From a bacterium (GTDB taxonomy: Bacteria; Chlamydiota; Chlamydiia; Chlamydiales; FEN-1388), in assembly GCA_021811115.1 (NCBI GenBank), contig JAJZPP010000008.1, positions 1-9,400 on the forward strand: a DNA stretch of 9,400 nt, in the 5' to 3' direction. A program made the translations under genes and the position numbers. Below the pieces are notes generated by a model, which did no database searches, was not told the DNA's origin, and saw only the letters and a list, made by a program, of their open reading frames with translations. How positions within the stretch are numbered: position 1 is the first letter of the stretch; every line of letters starts with the position of its first letter. Of this stretch, positions 1 to 5,634 are shown in pieces.

Positions 1-714
1 CCTCTTAGCATACTTGTAGAGGGCACAGTTCATGTTGAACCAGGCGATCTCAATCCCATCGGCTCCTAAAAGAAATCCGCGTTGGAGGAAGTAACTCTTG
101 ATGAAGGCGAAGAGAGCGTGTCCAACGGCTCTTGGGATGGAGGACTTCTTCCGCGGCTGTTGCTCAGCGTACAGGGTGGTGTAGGCGTTCATTTTTACAA
201 GGAAATCGGCCACCCTTTCATACGGATAGTGGAGCGCCGGCGCTGCGAGGCTGATAACCTGTAAGCCGTCGGTTGCAATCGATTCATGGACAAGCGCATT
301 GGAAAAGGAGGTTTTTGTTTTATTGTAGAGGCGTACGACTCGATCTGGGAACCAGCCACATCCCTTGATATGCCTGTTGCGGTAGTAGTTCTTCCTCCAG
401 AATGAGTAGACGCAGGTTGGGTCGAGCGAAAGGGCCAAAATTTCGTTTCTAAGGGCATCTGTGAGGACCTCATCACTGTCGATGGAGAGGATCCAATCGT
501 GACTTGCTAGTGATGAGGCCTCATTGTGTGTCGGTCCAAAACCGGCGAAAGGCCGTTCATACAGCCGCACCGAAGGGAATTGTTTGACAATGTTGATCGT
601 CTCATCTGTGGAACCTGTATCGACAACGATGATTTCATCGAAGGGTTTTACTGCGTCTAAGACCTTTTGGATATGCCGTTGGCTGTTTTTGGTGAGGATT
701 GTAACTGATATCAT
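1..714 (-). CDS. WaaE/KdtX-like family 2 glycosyltransferase (3' end outside window)
   Basis: I translated this frame by hand: 238 codons from ATG at 714, still open at the left edge. It shows a GT2 (GT-A fold) enzyme: N-terminal MISVTILTKN, nucleotide-binding DTGSTDET (32-39), and metal-binding DSD (79-81) in SIDSDE. It also has the WaaE-type motifs GWFPDRVVRLY (120-130), VHE (142-144) and LHYPY (161-165), and a C-terminal YKYAKR. Family members are about 250 residues, so only a few residues are probably missing. The likely role is adding a sugar to the lipopolysaccharide core or another surface glycan on the cytoplasmic face of the inner membrane; the exact sugar cannot be read. The start is supported by GAGGAG 8 nt upstream, inside the end of the kinase gene. 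ATGA is shared with the kinase stop, so the two are probably co-transcribed and translationally coupled. Family is confident, substrate is not. Confidence 0.9.
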   Translation of the reverse strand, partial: MISVTILTKNSQRHIQKVLDAVKPFDEIIVVDTGSTDETINIVKQFPSVRLYERPFAGFGPTHNEASSLASHDWILSIDSDEVLTDALRNEILALSLDPTCVYSFWRKNYYRNRHIKGCGWFPDRVVRLYNKTKTSFSNALVHESIATDGLQVISLAAPALHYPYERVADFLVKMNAYTTLYAEQQPRKKSSIPRAVGHALFAFIKSYFLQRGFLLGADGIEIAWFNMNCALYKYAKR

Positions 715-2492
715 TGACTTGTCTCCTCAAGTTTCTGGAGTGCTTCTGAAAGGCGGTGGGGTAAGTATATGGTAAACGTAGACCCTTTGCCTAGCGTGGA
801 GCTCACTTCAACTCTTCCAAGATGCTTTTGGACAATCGTCTCCACAATAGAGAGGCCCAGCCCCGAGCTCCCAAGTTTGGAGGAACGGGTCTTATTGACA
901 CGGTAAAACCGCTGAAAGATGTTTTCCAGCTCCTCTTCAGCAATCCCAATGCCATTGTCGCTAATAGCAATCGTGATCCACGGAGTGGAGTGTGCCAGGT
1001 GTACAGTAATCTCAGGGGCATTTTCCGCATACTTGACTGCATTGTCGAGTAGGTTTGAGATGGCTATTTCAATCAGAGAGCCGTCCACCTCAACTTCAAA
1101 GGGATCATCGCCTGCCGGGACCACCGATATCGAGGCGTGTGGCCAGACTGCTTGTGTCGTTTTGGCACAGTTGTGAACAAGGTCAACCAGGGAATAGGGT
1201 GAGACACGGAATGAGGGCAGGTTTTCTATGTCGGCGATGGTAAGAAGGTTTTTTATAATTGAAGTCATCCTGCGGCAGTTATCCACAATCCGTTGTGTGA
1301 CCTCTTGAATAGTCTCTTGAGGTAGTTCTGAGTTCTCGTGGAGTGTTTCAGCAAACCCGCGGATCACGGTGATGGGGGTTTTTAGCTCGTGAGAGGCGTT
1401 GGCGATGAACGCTTTTCGCATCTCGGTGATGTGGTGATGGGTAGAGGTATCATGAAGGACTAAAAGAGCCCCCTCGCCATGTTGTGGAGTTGCTATGAGG
1501 TTGAGGTAGAGGTTTCTTGCGGGCCGTTTGATCTCGATTTCGTCCGTCGCAAGGGCTTGTGTTGTCGTACATCTCTGGAGGAGTCTTTGGTACTTTGGAT
1601 GGAGCGATTCTGGAAGCTGTTTGCCAACAATGGTACGGGGAAGGTCGAGGAAAGCAAGGGCGGTCTTGTTGGCGTATGAAACGCGAAACTCCTGATCTAC
1701 TGCGATAACCCCTTCAGAGAGCGATTCGAGGATCGCCTCCTTTTCATTGCGTTCACGGGTGACCAGTTGAATTTCCGAACGAACCCGTTTTGAGAGGGAG
1801 TTGACCGTGTTGGCAAGGTGGGTAAATTCATCCTGAGGGTCAGTCTTCAGGTGGATGTCTGGAAGGGTTCCCAGGTTACCCTCCTTGTAGTTACGAATGG
1901 CGCGAATAATGTCTCGAATGGGGCTTGAGAAGTGGTTGAGGACGATGACGGCGATTCCAGAAAAGAGGAAGAGGAGGAGAGATCCGAAGAAGAGAAAGCC
2001 AAAGGTGAACCCGTATCGCAGATCGTGGATGTACTGGTAGGGGAAGGCGAGGCGGATGACATACGGTTCGTCATGAAAAAAGAACCGTTTAGCCACGTAG
2101 ATGAGTTTTTGTCCAAGGAGGTGGGAGTACTCCTCAGCGTAGCCAGAGCCATACTGAAGCGCATCTTCGATCTCTGGGTGGGTGACAAACTGGAGGGGGA
2201 AAAAGGGGGTTCCCAGCAGCCTTTTGGTGTGGGAGTCGTAGAGGAGCCGCCGCTGGCTATCCAGGATGCCAACGCGGTAGAAGAGGAGGCTGCGCCGTTC
2301 TTTTAAGTTTTCGACCATCTCCTCGGCATTTTTGGCGACGATCAGCTCTTGGATGAGCTCATCGGCACAGTCGTTCATGGAGCGGAAGACGATCTGCTGG
2401 ACGGAATTGGTAACGAAAGGAAACATCAATCCGAGGAATAAGAGGAGGAGGAGGATGTAGCTAACGAAGACTTTCTGTCGAAACGACCGCAT
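711..2492 (-). CDS. PhoR/PnpS-like membrane sensor histidine kinase
   Basis: A 593-residue two-component sensor kinase. Order of parts: membrane helix about 8-28; extracytoplasmic sensor about 30-158; second membrane helix about 161-186; HAMP about 187-240; PAS about 248-345; HisKA with phospho-acceptor H368 in NASHELKTP; HATPase_c with N box (N480, N484 in NLLDNAVKYA), G1 box DNGIGI (512-517), F box IFQRFYR and G2 box GLGLS (544-548). All catalytic residues are present, so it should autophosphorylate and pass phosphate to an OmpR-type regulator. No response regulator lies next to it here. The start has no clear Shine-Dalgarno and sits in the palindrome CATACATGTATG. The gene starts 19 nt after tRNA-Lys and overlaps the downstream glycosyltransferase by 4 bp, which suggests an envelope-related signal. 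Family certain, stimulus unknown. Confidence 0.93.
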   Translation of the reverse strand: MRSFRQKVFVSYILLLLLFLGLMFPFVTNSVQQIVFRSMNDCADELIQELIVAKNAEEMVENLKERRSLLFYRVGILDSQRRLLYDSHTKRLLGTPFFPLQFVTHPEIEDALQYGSGYAEEYSHLLGQKLIYVAKRFFFHDEPYVIRLAFPYQYIHDLRYGFTFGFLFFGSLLLFLFSGIAVIVLNHFSSPIRDIIRAIRNYKEGNLGTLPDIHLKTDPQDEFTHLANTVNSLSKRVRSEIQLVTRERNEKEAILESLSEGVIAVDQEFRVSYANKTALAFLDLPRTIVGKQLPESLHPKYQRLLQRCTTTQALATDEIEIKRPARNLYLNLIATPQHGEGALLVLHDTSTHHHITEMRKAFIANASHELKTPITVIRGFAETLHENSELPQETIQEVTQRIVDNCRRMTSIIKNLLTIADIENLPSFRVSPYSLVDLVHNCAKTTQAVWPHASISVVPAGDDPFEVEVDGSLIEIAISNLLDNAVKYAENAPEITVHLAHSTPWITIAISDNGIGIAEEELENIFQRFYRVNKTRSSKLGSSGLGLSIVETIVQKHLGRVEVSSTLGKGSTFTIYLPHRLSEALQKLEETSQ

Positions 2493-2501
2493 ACATGTAT
2501 G
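2490..2501. other. Perfect 12-bp palindrome over the kinase start codon
   Basis: CATACATGTATG is a perfect palindrome that contains the kinase initiation codon on the minus strand. It could be a protein-binding site or a hairpin that occludes initiation, or it could be chance. No Shine-Dalgarno sequence is visible immediately upstream. Confidence 0.3.
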
Positions 2502-2511
2502 TGTAAGGCTT

Positions 2512-2584
2512 TGAGTCTTGATGGATTCGAACCATCGACCCCCTCATTAAAAGTGAGGTGCTCTAACCGCTGAGCTAAAGACCC
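2512..2584 (-). tRNA. tRNA-Lys (UUU)
   Basis: A 73-nt cloverleaf read by hand. The acceptor GGGTCTT pairs with AAGACTC (one G-U), followed by discriminator A. The D stem is GCTC/GAGC. The anticodon stem CCTCA/TGAGG holds the loop CTTTTAA, giving anticodon UUU. The T arm is GATGG-TTCGAAT-CCATC. CCA is not encoded, so it must be added after transcription. It lies 3' of tRNA-Glu on the same strand, with the kinase gene immediately downstream. Confidence 0.96.
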
Positions 2585-2591
2585 AAAAAGT

Positions 2592-2621
2592 AAAAAAGAG
2601 CATATACGTATGCATATGCTC
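2592..2621 (-). terminator. Intrinsic terminator between tRNA-Glu and tRNA-Lys
   Basis: Read on the minus strand, GAGCATAT and ATATGCTC form an 8-bp stem around an 8-nt loop, immediately followed by six T. It starts 5 nt after the tRNA-Glu 3' end, so it should end or attenuate tRNA-Glu transcripts and trim their 3' end. The stem is A+T-rich, so read-through into tRNA-Lys and the kinase is possible. Confidence 0.6.
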
Positions 2622-2626
2622 GCACA

Positions 2627-2701
2627 TGACCCCAGGGGGATTCGAACCCCCGTTATCAGAATGAAAATCTGGTGTCCTAGACCGGGCTAGACGATGGGGC
2701 C
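2627..2701 (-). tRNA. tRNA-Glu (UUC)
   Basis: A 75-nt cloverleaf. The acceptor GGCCCCA pairs with TGGGGTC (one G-U), with discriminator A. The D arm runs GTC...GAC. The anticodon arm CCAGA-TTTTCAT-TCTGA gives anticodon UUC. The T arm is GGGGG-TTCGAAT-CCCCC. CCA is not encoded. The outermost anticodon-stem pair (27-43) reads C-A instead of a Watson-Crick pair; the other four pairs are normal, so the gene is probably functional. Confidence 0.96.
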
Positions 2702-2720
2702 TCAACAACTAAGCCCCTAC

Positions 2721-2750
2721 ACTATAACTACCCAAGATCCTTTTCTGCAA
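2721..2750 (-). promoter_or_regulatory. Candidate sigma-70 promoter for tRNA-Glu
   Basis: On the minus strand, TATAGT (5 of 6 matches to the -10 consensus) lies 19 nt upstream of the tRNA-Glu 5' end. TTGCAG is a weak -35, 18 bp further up. The -10 position suits a tRNA precursor with a short leader. The -35 match is poor. Confidence 0.4.
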
Positions 2751-2943
2751 GCACCTTAACCATGGAAAGGTCCGAGGCTAGGTCAAGGGTCCAGGAGACT
2801 GTTCCGGCAATTATTTTTTTGAGTGGTGGTTTTGTAAACTCAAACTCTATCGCTCCCTTAAAAGAGACAGGTCCTGGAAATTCTAGATAGAGCGCTCTGT
2901 CTGTTTCGTGAATACAAACTCCCGAACACGGGGGATTTTTCAC
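2728..2943 (-). CDS. Small hypothetical protein or 3' part of a frameshifted gene
   Basis: A 71-residue ORF with a GTG start; AGGA lies about 9 nt upstream. I do not recognise the product. It looks like a soluble beta-rich segment, with hydrophobic and charged residues alternating around ALYLEFPGPVSFKG. The same frame stays open upstream to a TAG at 3043-3045, and those extra 33 codons (including FGIHAIGTVSV just before the GTG) also read like protein but contain no usual start codon. A well-initiated ORF in the next frame (2993-3136) overlaps that upstream part. I infer that this is the C-terminal part of one gene of about 135 codons split by an indel. A separate small gene is the alternative. 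Confidence 0.45.
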   Translation of the reverse strand: MKNPPCSGVCIHETDRALYLEFPGPVSFKGAIEFEFTKPPLKKIIAGTVSWTLDLASDLSMVKVLAEKDLG

Positions 2944-2992
2944 GCTAACAGTTCCTATGGCATGAATGCCGAAGCTCGTTCTCTTGTCGTTT

Positions 2993-3136
2993 TTAAAGAT
3001 TATGGTATCGAGAACCTCTCGGATAAGGCCATAATAAGGCTCCTACGAGAAGGTCGTGTTTGGTTTGAAAAAACAGAATCAAAGCAAAAACACCGATGAG
3101 AAAAAGAGGCGCCACAACGTATCCCACAGTTTTCAT
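2993..3136 (-). CDS. 47-residue single-helix membrane peptide or 5' part of a frameshifted gene
   Basis: Starts MKTVGYVVAP with one membrane helix (about 6-24, rich in V, L, I, F), then a short polar tail ending YHNL. The ATG is well supported: AAGGAG lies 7 nt upstream, and ATGA overlaps the stop of the 61-residue ORF, implying coupled translation. The orientation fits an anchored protein or uncleaved signal. The reading frame ends soon after the helix, while the +1-shifted frame stays open for 104 further codons (from 3042 down to 2728). I infer that the original product was an anchored protein of about 135 residues whose frame is now broken. The function is unknown. Confidence 0.45.
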   Translation of the reverse strand: MKTVGYVVAPLFLIGVFALILFFQTKHDLLVGALLWPYPRGSRYHNL

Positions 3137-3318
3137 GGCTCTTCTCCTTCGTTAAAATAGAAGATAAACGACAGCACAAAGCAATGGTAGAGTGCCCAGA
3201 AGCAATTGATGAGAAGGGCCACATCCCGTTCATACACAAAACGATTGATCCCCCACACGCAGGCGGTATAGTTTACAAGGAGAAATGCTATTTGGACCCA
3301 TAGCTTGCTGTAGGGCAT
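3133..3318 (-). CDS. Small two-helix membrane protein
   Basis: A 61-residue ORF, MPYSKLWVQI to NEGEEP. I chose ATG 3318 because AGGGG sits 5 nt upstream; a TTG 12 codons earlier (3354) gives 73 residues but has no Shine-Dalgarno. Two hydrophobic stretches (about 6-22 and 33-54) flank a charged loop FVYERDV, and the C-terminus is acidic. The pattern VWGINR...FWALYHC resembles the membrane pair near the C-terminal end of processive family 2 glycosyltransferases such as BcsA, so it could be a remnant of one. That is a resemblance by eye only. It leads a tightly packed trio of small ORFs, sharing ATGA with the next one, and diverges from the caspase genes. Confidence 0.5.
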   Translation of the reverse strand: MPYSKLWVQIAFLLVNYTACVWGINRFVYERDVALLINCFWALYHCFVLSFIFYFNEGEEP

Positions 3319-3346
3319 TTTTGCCCCTAAAACATCATAAAAGTTC

Positions 3347-3375
3347 TTGATCAAAAATGACGATCTGAATAGGAT
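3347..3375 (+). promoter_or_regulatory. Candidate sigma-70 promoter for the caspase pair
   Basis: TTGATC and TAGGAT (each 4 of 6 consensus matches) are separated by 17 bp and end 29 nt before the ATG at 3405. It overlaps the 5' end of the divergent small ORF. The spacing is ideal and the hexamers are modest. Confidence 0.35.
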
Positions 3376-3394
3376 TTAGCCTCAAAAAGGGTTT

Positions 3395-3400
3395 AGGAGG
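3395..3400 (+). promoter_or_regulatory. Strong Shine-Dalgarno of the first caspase-like gene
   Basis: AGGAGG, 4 nt before ATG 3405. It fixes the start at the methionine that opens a signal peptide, and shows the gene is set up for translation even though its product has lost its catalytic residues. Confidence 0.7.
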
Positions 3401-3404
3401 TAGT

Positions 3405-4223
3405 ATGCGACTAGTTTTTCTCGCCATTCTTTGCGTCCAAGGAGTTTTTCTCTATGCTGAAAAACCAACTCACCTCAAAGCACTTGTCGTGTTTGATGGT
3501 TCCCGATCAAGGCTTCAAAAGTACTACAGCCTTGATAGTAAGAAAATGGAAACAAATCTTCTCGGAATAGCATCTCAAACCGGTCTTTTACCTGAAATTC
3601 AGGTAGCCAAGATCGGTGACCTTACAATGAGCACTGTCAAGACCTGGATTAAAGCAATTTCGCCACATGATGTAGCTGTCTTTTACTACGTAGGCCAAGA
3701 ATCCAAACCACGAAACGGGAAATGGCCGCTCCTGAGTTTCCAAGGGCTTTCACGGCGCACATGTATTTCTCAGGGATACTTAACAAAGTTGATTCAACAA
3801 AAGAATCCTCATCTAGCGCTGATTTTGCTCGACTGTTATAGCAAGGTCATCAGGGGCCCGACTAAAAGCTTTAAGTTTGCTCATACAGTCCCATTACAGA
3901 GGATTTCAACCGACCCTGATCTCTTAGGTCTCTTTTTAGAAAGCTCCGGCGTTATCTCAGCATGTTCAGCCCGCCCCGGGAAGCCAAGTTTTGGCATTTA
4001 TCGAGATCGGCCTATCGGTGGATTGTTCACCAGCATGGTACAAAATAGCTTACGTGACGGATGCGATACTGGGACATCATTTTGGAGCGACTTAAAAGAC
4101 GACATTACGTCTAGATGCTTATATCTTTCAAAAAAGAGTCAAAAGCCTTTGATATATAAAGACATACGCAATCCTTTCGTAGGAGAACCTGTCCCGAAGT
4201 ATCGTTCCACCACACAAAATTGA
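3405..4223 (+). CDS. Secreted caspase-fold protein, catalytically degenerate (pseudoprotease)
   Basis: A 272-residue paralogue of the next gene with the C14/metacaspase-like fold. A Sec signal peptide spans 1-18 (cleavage likely after LYA). A beta strand LKALVVFDG (24-32) is followed by the strand of the histidine motif, VFYYVGQE (92-99), and of the cysteine motif, LILLDCYS (139-146). Aligned by eye with the second protein (VYSGHGD and LLFDCCN), the catalytic His is Gln98 and the catalytic Cys position (D-x-C) is Tyr145; C144 lies one residue too early. Shared landmarks further on, such as LFLES, support common ancestry. I infer a non-proteolytic binding protein, perhaps a regulator or decoy partner of the second. 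The frame is intact, which argues against simple decay. The second gene starts 11 nt downstream. Confidence 0.85.
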   Translation: MRLVFLAILCVQGVFLYAEKPTHLKALVVFDGSRSRLQKYYSLDSKKMETNLLGIASQTGLLPEIQVAKIGDLTMSTVKTWIKAISPHDVAVFYYVGQESKPRNGKWPLLSFQGLSRRTCISQGYLTKLIQQKNPHLALILLDCYSKVIRGPTKSFKFAHTVPLQRISTDPDLLGLFLESSGVISACSARPGKPSFGIYRDRPIGGLFTSMVQNSLRDGCDTGTSFWSDLKDDITSRCLYLSKKSQKPLIYKDIRNPFVGEPVPKYRSTTQN

Positions 4224-4224
4224 C

Positions 4225-4230
4225 GGAGGG
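4225..4230 (+). promoter_or_regulatory. Shine-Dalgarno that sets the start of the second caspase gene
   Basis: GGAGGG, 4 nt before ATG 4235. It lies inside the frame that could otherwise begin at TTG 4220, so translation should begin at 4235, where the signal peptide MKHLYALMLL starts. Confidence 0.75.
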
Positions 4231-4234
4231 CTCT

Positions 4235-5020
4235 ATGAAACATTTATATGCATTGATGCTCTTGCTCCTTTCGTTGCAAGGGGCAATCTCCGCATCTCAA
4301 CCGACAATCTTAAACGCGATAATCGCTGTAGATACCTTGGGCCAAGGGATACAAGGGTCTACTATCGCTGACCTTGAGCACATAGAAACAAGCCTCTATG
4401 CCATTGCCTATCACCTTCACCTCACACCTAAAATACTGGTGCTTAAAGATCAATACTGTTGCGTTGAATCTATAAAAAAATCCGTACTATCACTAGGTGG
4501 GAATGCTAATGACATTGTAATTTTTGTTTATTCAGGACATGGAGACATGGATCCATATAAAAGTACGTGGCCACTTATGCTACCGACTGGCAGAGAGAAT
4601 TCCCCAAAGGGGTTAGCGGCTTCTTCCGTCGTAAAATTCTTCCAAAAAAATCACCATCGGCTATCCATACTGCTCTTTGATTGCTGTAACAAATCTATTC
4701 AAGATTGGCCATATGACGCCGTGCCTCGCGGCCACATGGGTCCAATCCTATCGAGCGATCGATTACCTGGATTAAAAGACCTTTTCCTCGAATCGAAAGG
4801 GGTGGTTATAGGTGCCGCCGCCTCTCATGGTGAATACTCATGGGGTTTCAATCGAGGATCCCATGCAGGCGGCATCTTTTTAAATGGCTTTTTATCCTCA
4901 TTGAAAAAGAAATGTATACAAAAAAATATCTCATGGAACGATATTTTTTATAAAATAGAAAAATACTGTAGTACCCACGAAAAGAGACAACATCCGATTC
5001 TCCGCTACTCGACACCCTGA
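4235..5020 (+). CDS. Secreted caspase-like (C14/metacaspase-type) cysteine protease
   Basis: 261 residues from ATG 4235. A Sec signal peptide spans 1-20 (cleavage after AISA). The p20-like core carries the histidine motif VYSGHGD (H102) and the cysteine motif LLFDCCN, where C151 matches the D-x-C of metacaspase-type enzymes (C150 replaces the usual Ser). The dyad is therefore intact, and hydrolysis of peptide bonds is predicted. Metacaspase and orthocaspase relatives usually prefer Arg or Lys; specificity cannot be read here. No extra domain is present, so this is a bare protease core. Export implies action in the periplasm, at the surface or, in an intracellular bacterium, in the host or inclusion. 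It is probably co-transcribed with the catalytically dead paralogue 11 nt upstream. Codons look A+T-rich compared with the flanking housekeeping genes. Confidence 0.88.
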   Translation: MKHLYALMLLLLSLQGAISASQPTILNAIIAVDTLGQGIQGSTIADLEHIETSLYAIAYHLHLTPKILVLKDQYCCVESIKKSVLSLGGNANDIVIFVYSGHGDMDPYKSTWPLMLPTGRENSPKGLAASSVVKFFQKNHHRLSILLFDCCNKSIQDWPYDAVPRGHMGPILSSDRLPGLKDLFLESKGVVIGAAASHGEYSWGFNRGSHAGGIFLNGFLSSLKKKCIQKNISWNDIFYKIEKYCSTHEKRQHPILRYSTP

Positions 5021-5029
5021 ATGGCGAGT

Positions 5030-5070
5030 GCTAAGGGACTATAAAGATATAATCTTTATGGTCCCCTAGC
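5030..5070. terminator. Long hairpin between convergent genes
   Basis: Arms 5035-5048 and 5052-5065 pair over 14 bp (one T-G) around a 3-nt loop. After an A/C mismatch, GCTA and TAGC extend the stem by 4 bp. It starts 10 nt after the second caspase stop and includes the TAG of the decayed hydrolase gene. It has no T tract on either strand, so it is not a classical intrinsic terminator. It may act as a bidirectional transcript-end stabiliser or barrier. Confidence 0.5.
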
Positions 5071-5550
5071 CATGCCCACCCATCATACTTTCAACATAAA
5101 ATATTCCGCAGCCATAGGCGCCAGCATGTTCTTTTATAAGATTGGTGACAGCAGCATAGGTTTCCTTACGCGCCCAATCACGCTGTAACTCGTATAAGAC
5201 CTGTAACCACGTCACCGGAATAATACCCGCCTGCGTCATTCGTTTGATGGCCGTTTCGTGCGCTTCTGTAGAGGAAGCACCAGAGGCATCGACTACGGCA
5301 TACACTTCATAGCCAGCTTGAATGGCAGAAAGAGCGGGAAAGGCTAAGCACACTTCTGTCCAGAGGGCGGCCATCACTATTTTTTTTCGTTTGCTCTTTT
5401 CAATGGCAGAAACAAAATTTTTATCTTCCCATGAGTTCATTGTCGATCGGTTGATGGGAATTTGATCTGGAAAAACATCTGTGGTTGATGGTCGATCAAC
5501 GCAAACGTACAATTATTGGGTGAAAGCAGCTCAAGCGGTGATGTAGCCAT
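5066..5550 (-). pseudogene. YcaC-like isochorismatase-family hydrolase, internally deleted and frameshifted
   Basis: The original start is ATG 5550, with GGAGG 7 nt upstream. That frame reads a normal YcaC N-terminus (SPNNCTFALIDHQPQMFF, with the family Asp in LIDHQ) but ends in TGA at 5437. The rest of the family, from DVFPDQIPINRSTMNSWED through WTEVCLAFPALSA (catalytic Cys) to KEHAGAYG, is in another frame, open from 5512 to 5066. Between the halves, roughly 45-50 residues typical of the 200-residue family are missing. Both halves can be read across the same GATGTTTTTCC (5469-5479), suggesting a deletion between short direct repeats. A 148-residue fragment could be made from TTG 5512, but it lacks the first beta strand and its Asp. 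Intact relatives are isochorismatase-fold hydrolases, mostly of unknown substrate. Confidence 0.85.
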
Positions 5551-5557
5551 GTTTTTG

Positions 5558-5562
5558 CCTCC
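5558..5562 (-). promoter_or_regulatory. Shine-Dalgarno of the broken ycaC-like gene
   Basis: GGAGG, 7 nt before ATG 5550. It identifies the true ancestral start and shows the N-terminal fragment belongs to the gene. Just upstream, CCATT and AATGG could form a small stem around GTT. Confidence 0.6.
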
Positions 5563-5634
5563 ATTAACAATGGATAGAGATAATTCACCTATACGACATG
5601 GCTTTTTTTTAGAAGCAAGATTAAAGTTTTTATT

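Noticed and set aside
1932..2306. 124-codon plus-strand ORF rich in Glu
   Set aside because: Antisense to the histidine kinase. Its acidic bias is the mirror of hydrophobic Leu/Phe codons in the kinase membrane region.
3000..3239. 79-codon minus-strand ORF across the small-ORF trio
   Set aside because: Cys/Ser-rich composition typical of a wrong frame; the two neighbouring frames have Shine-Dalgarno sequences and membrane-like content.
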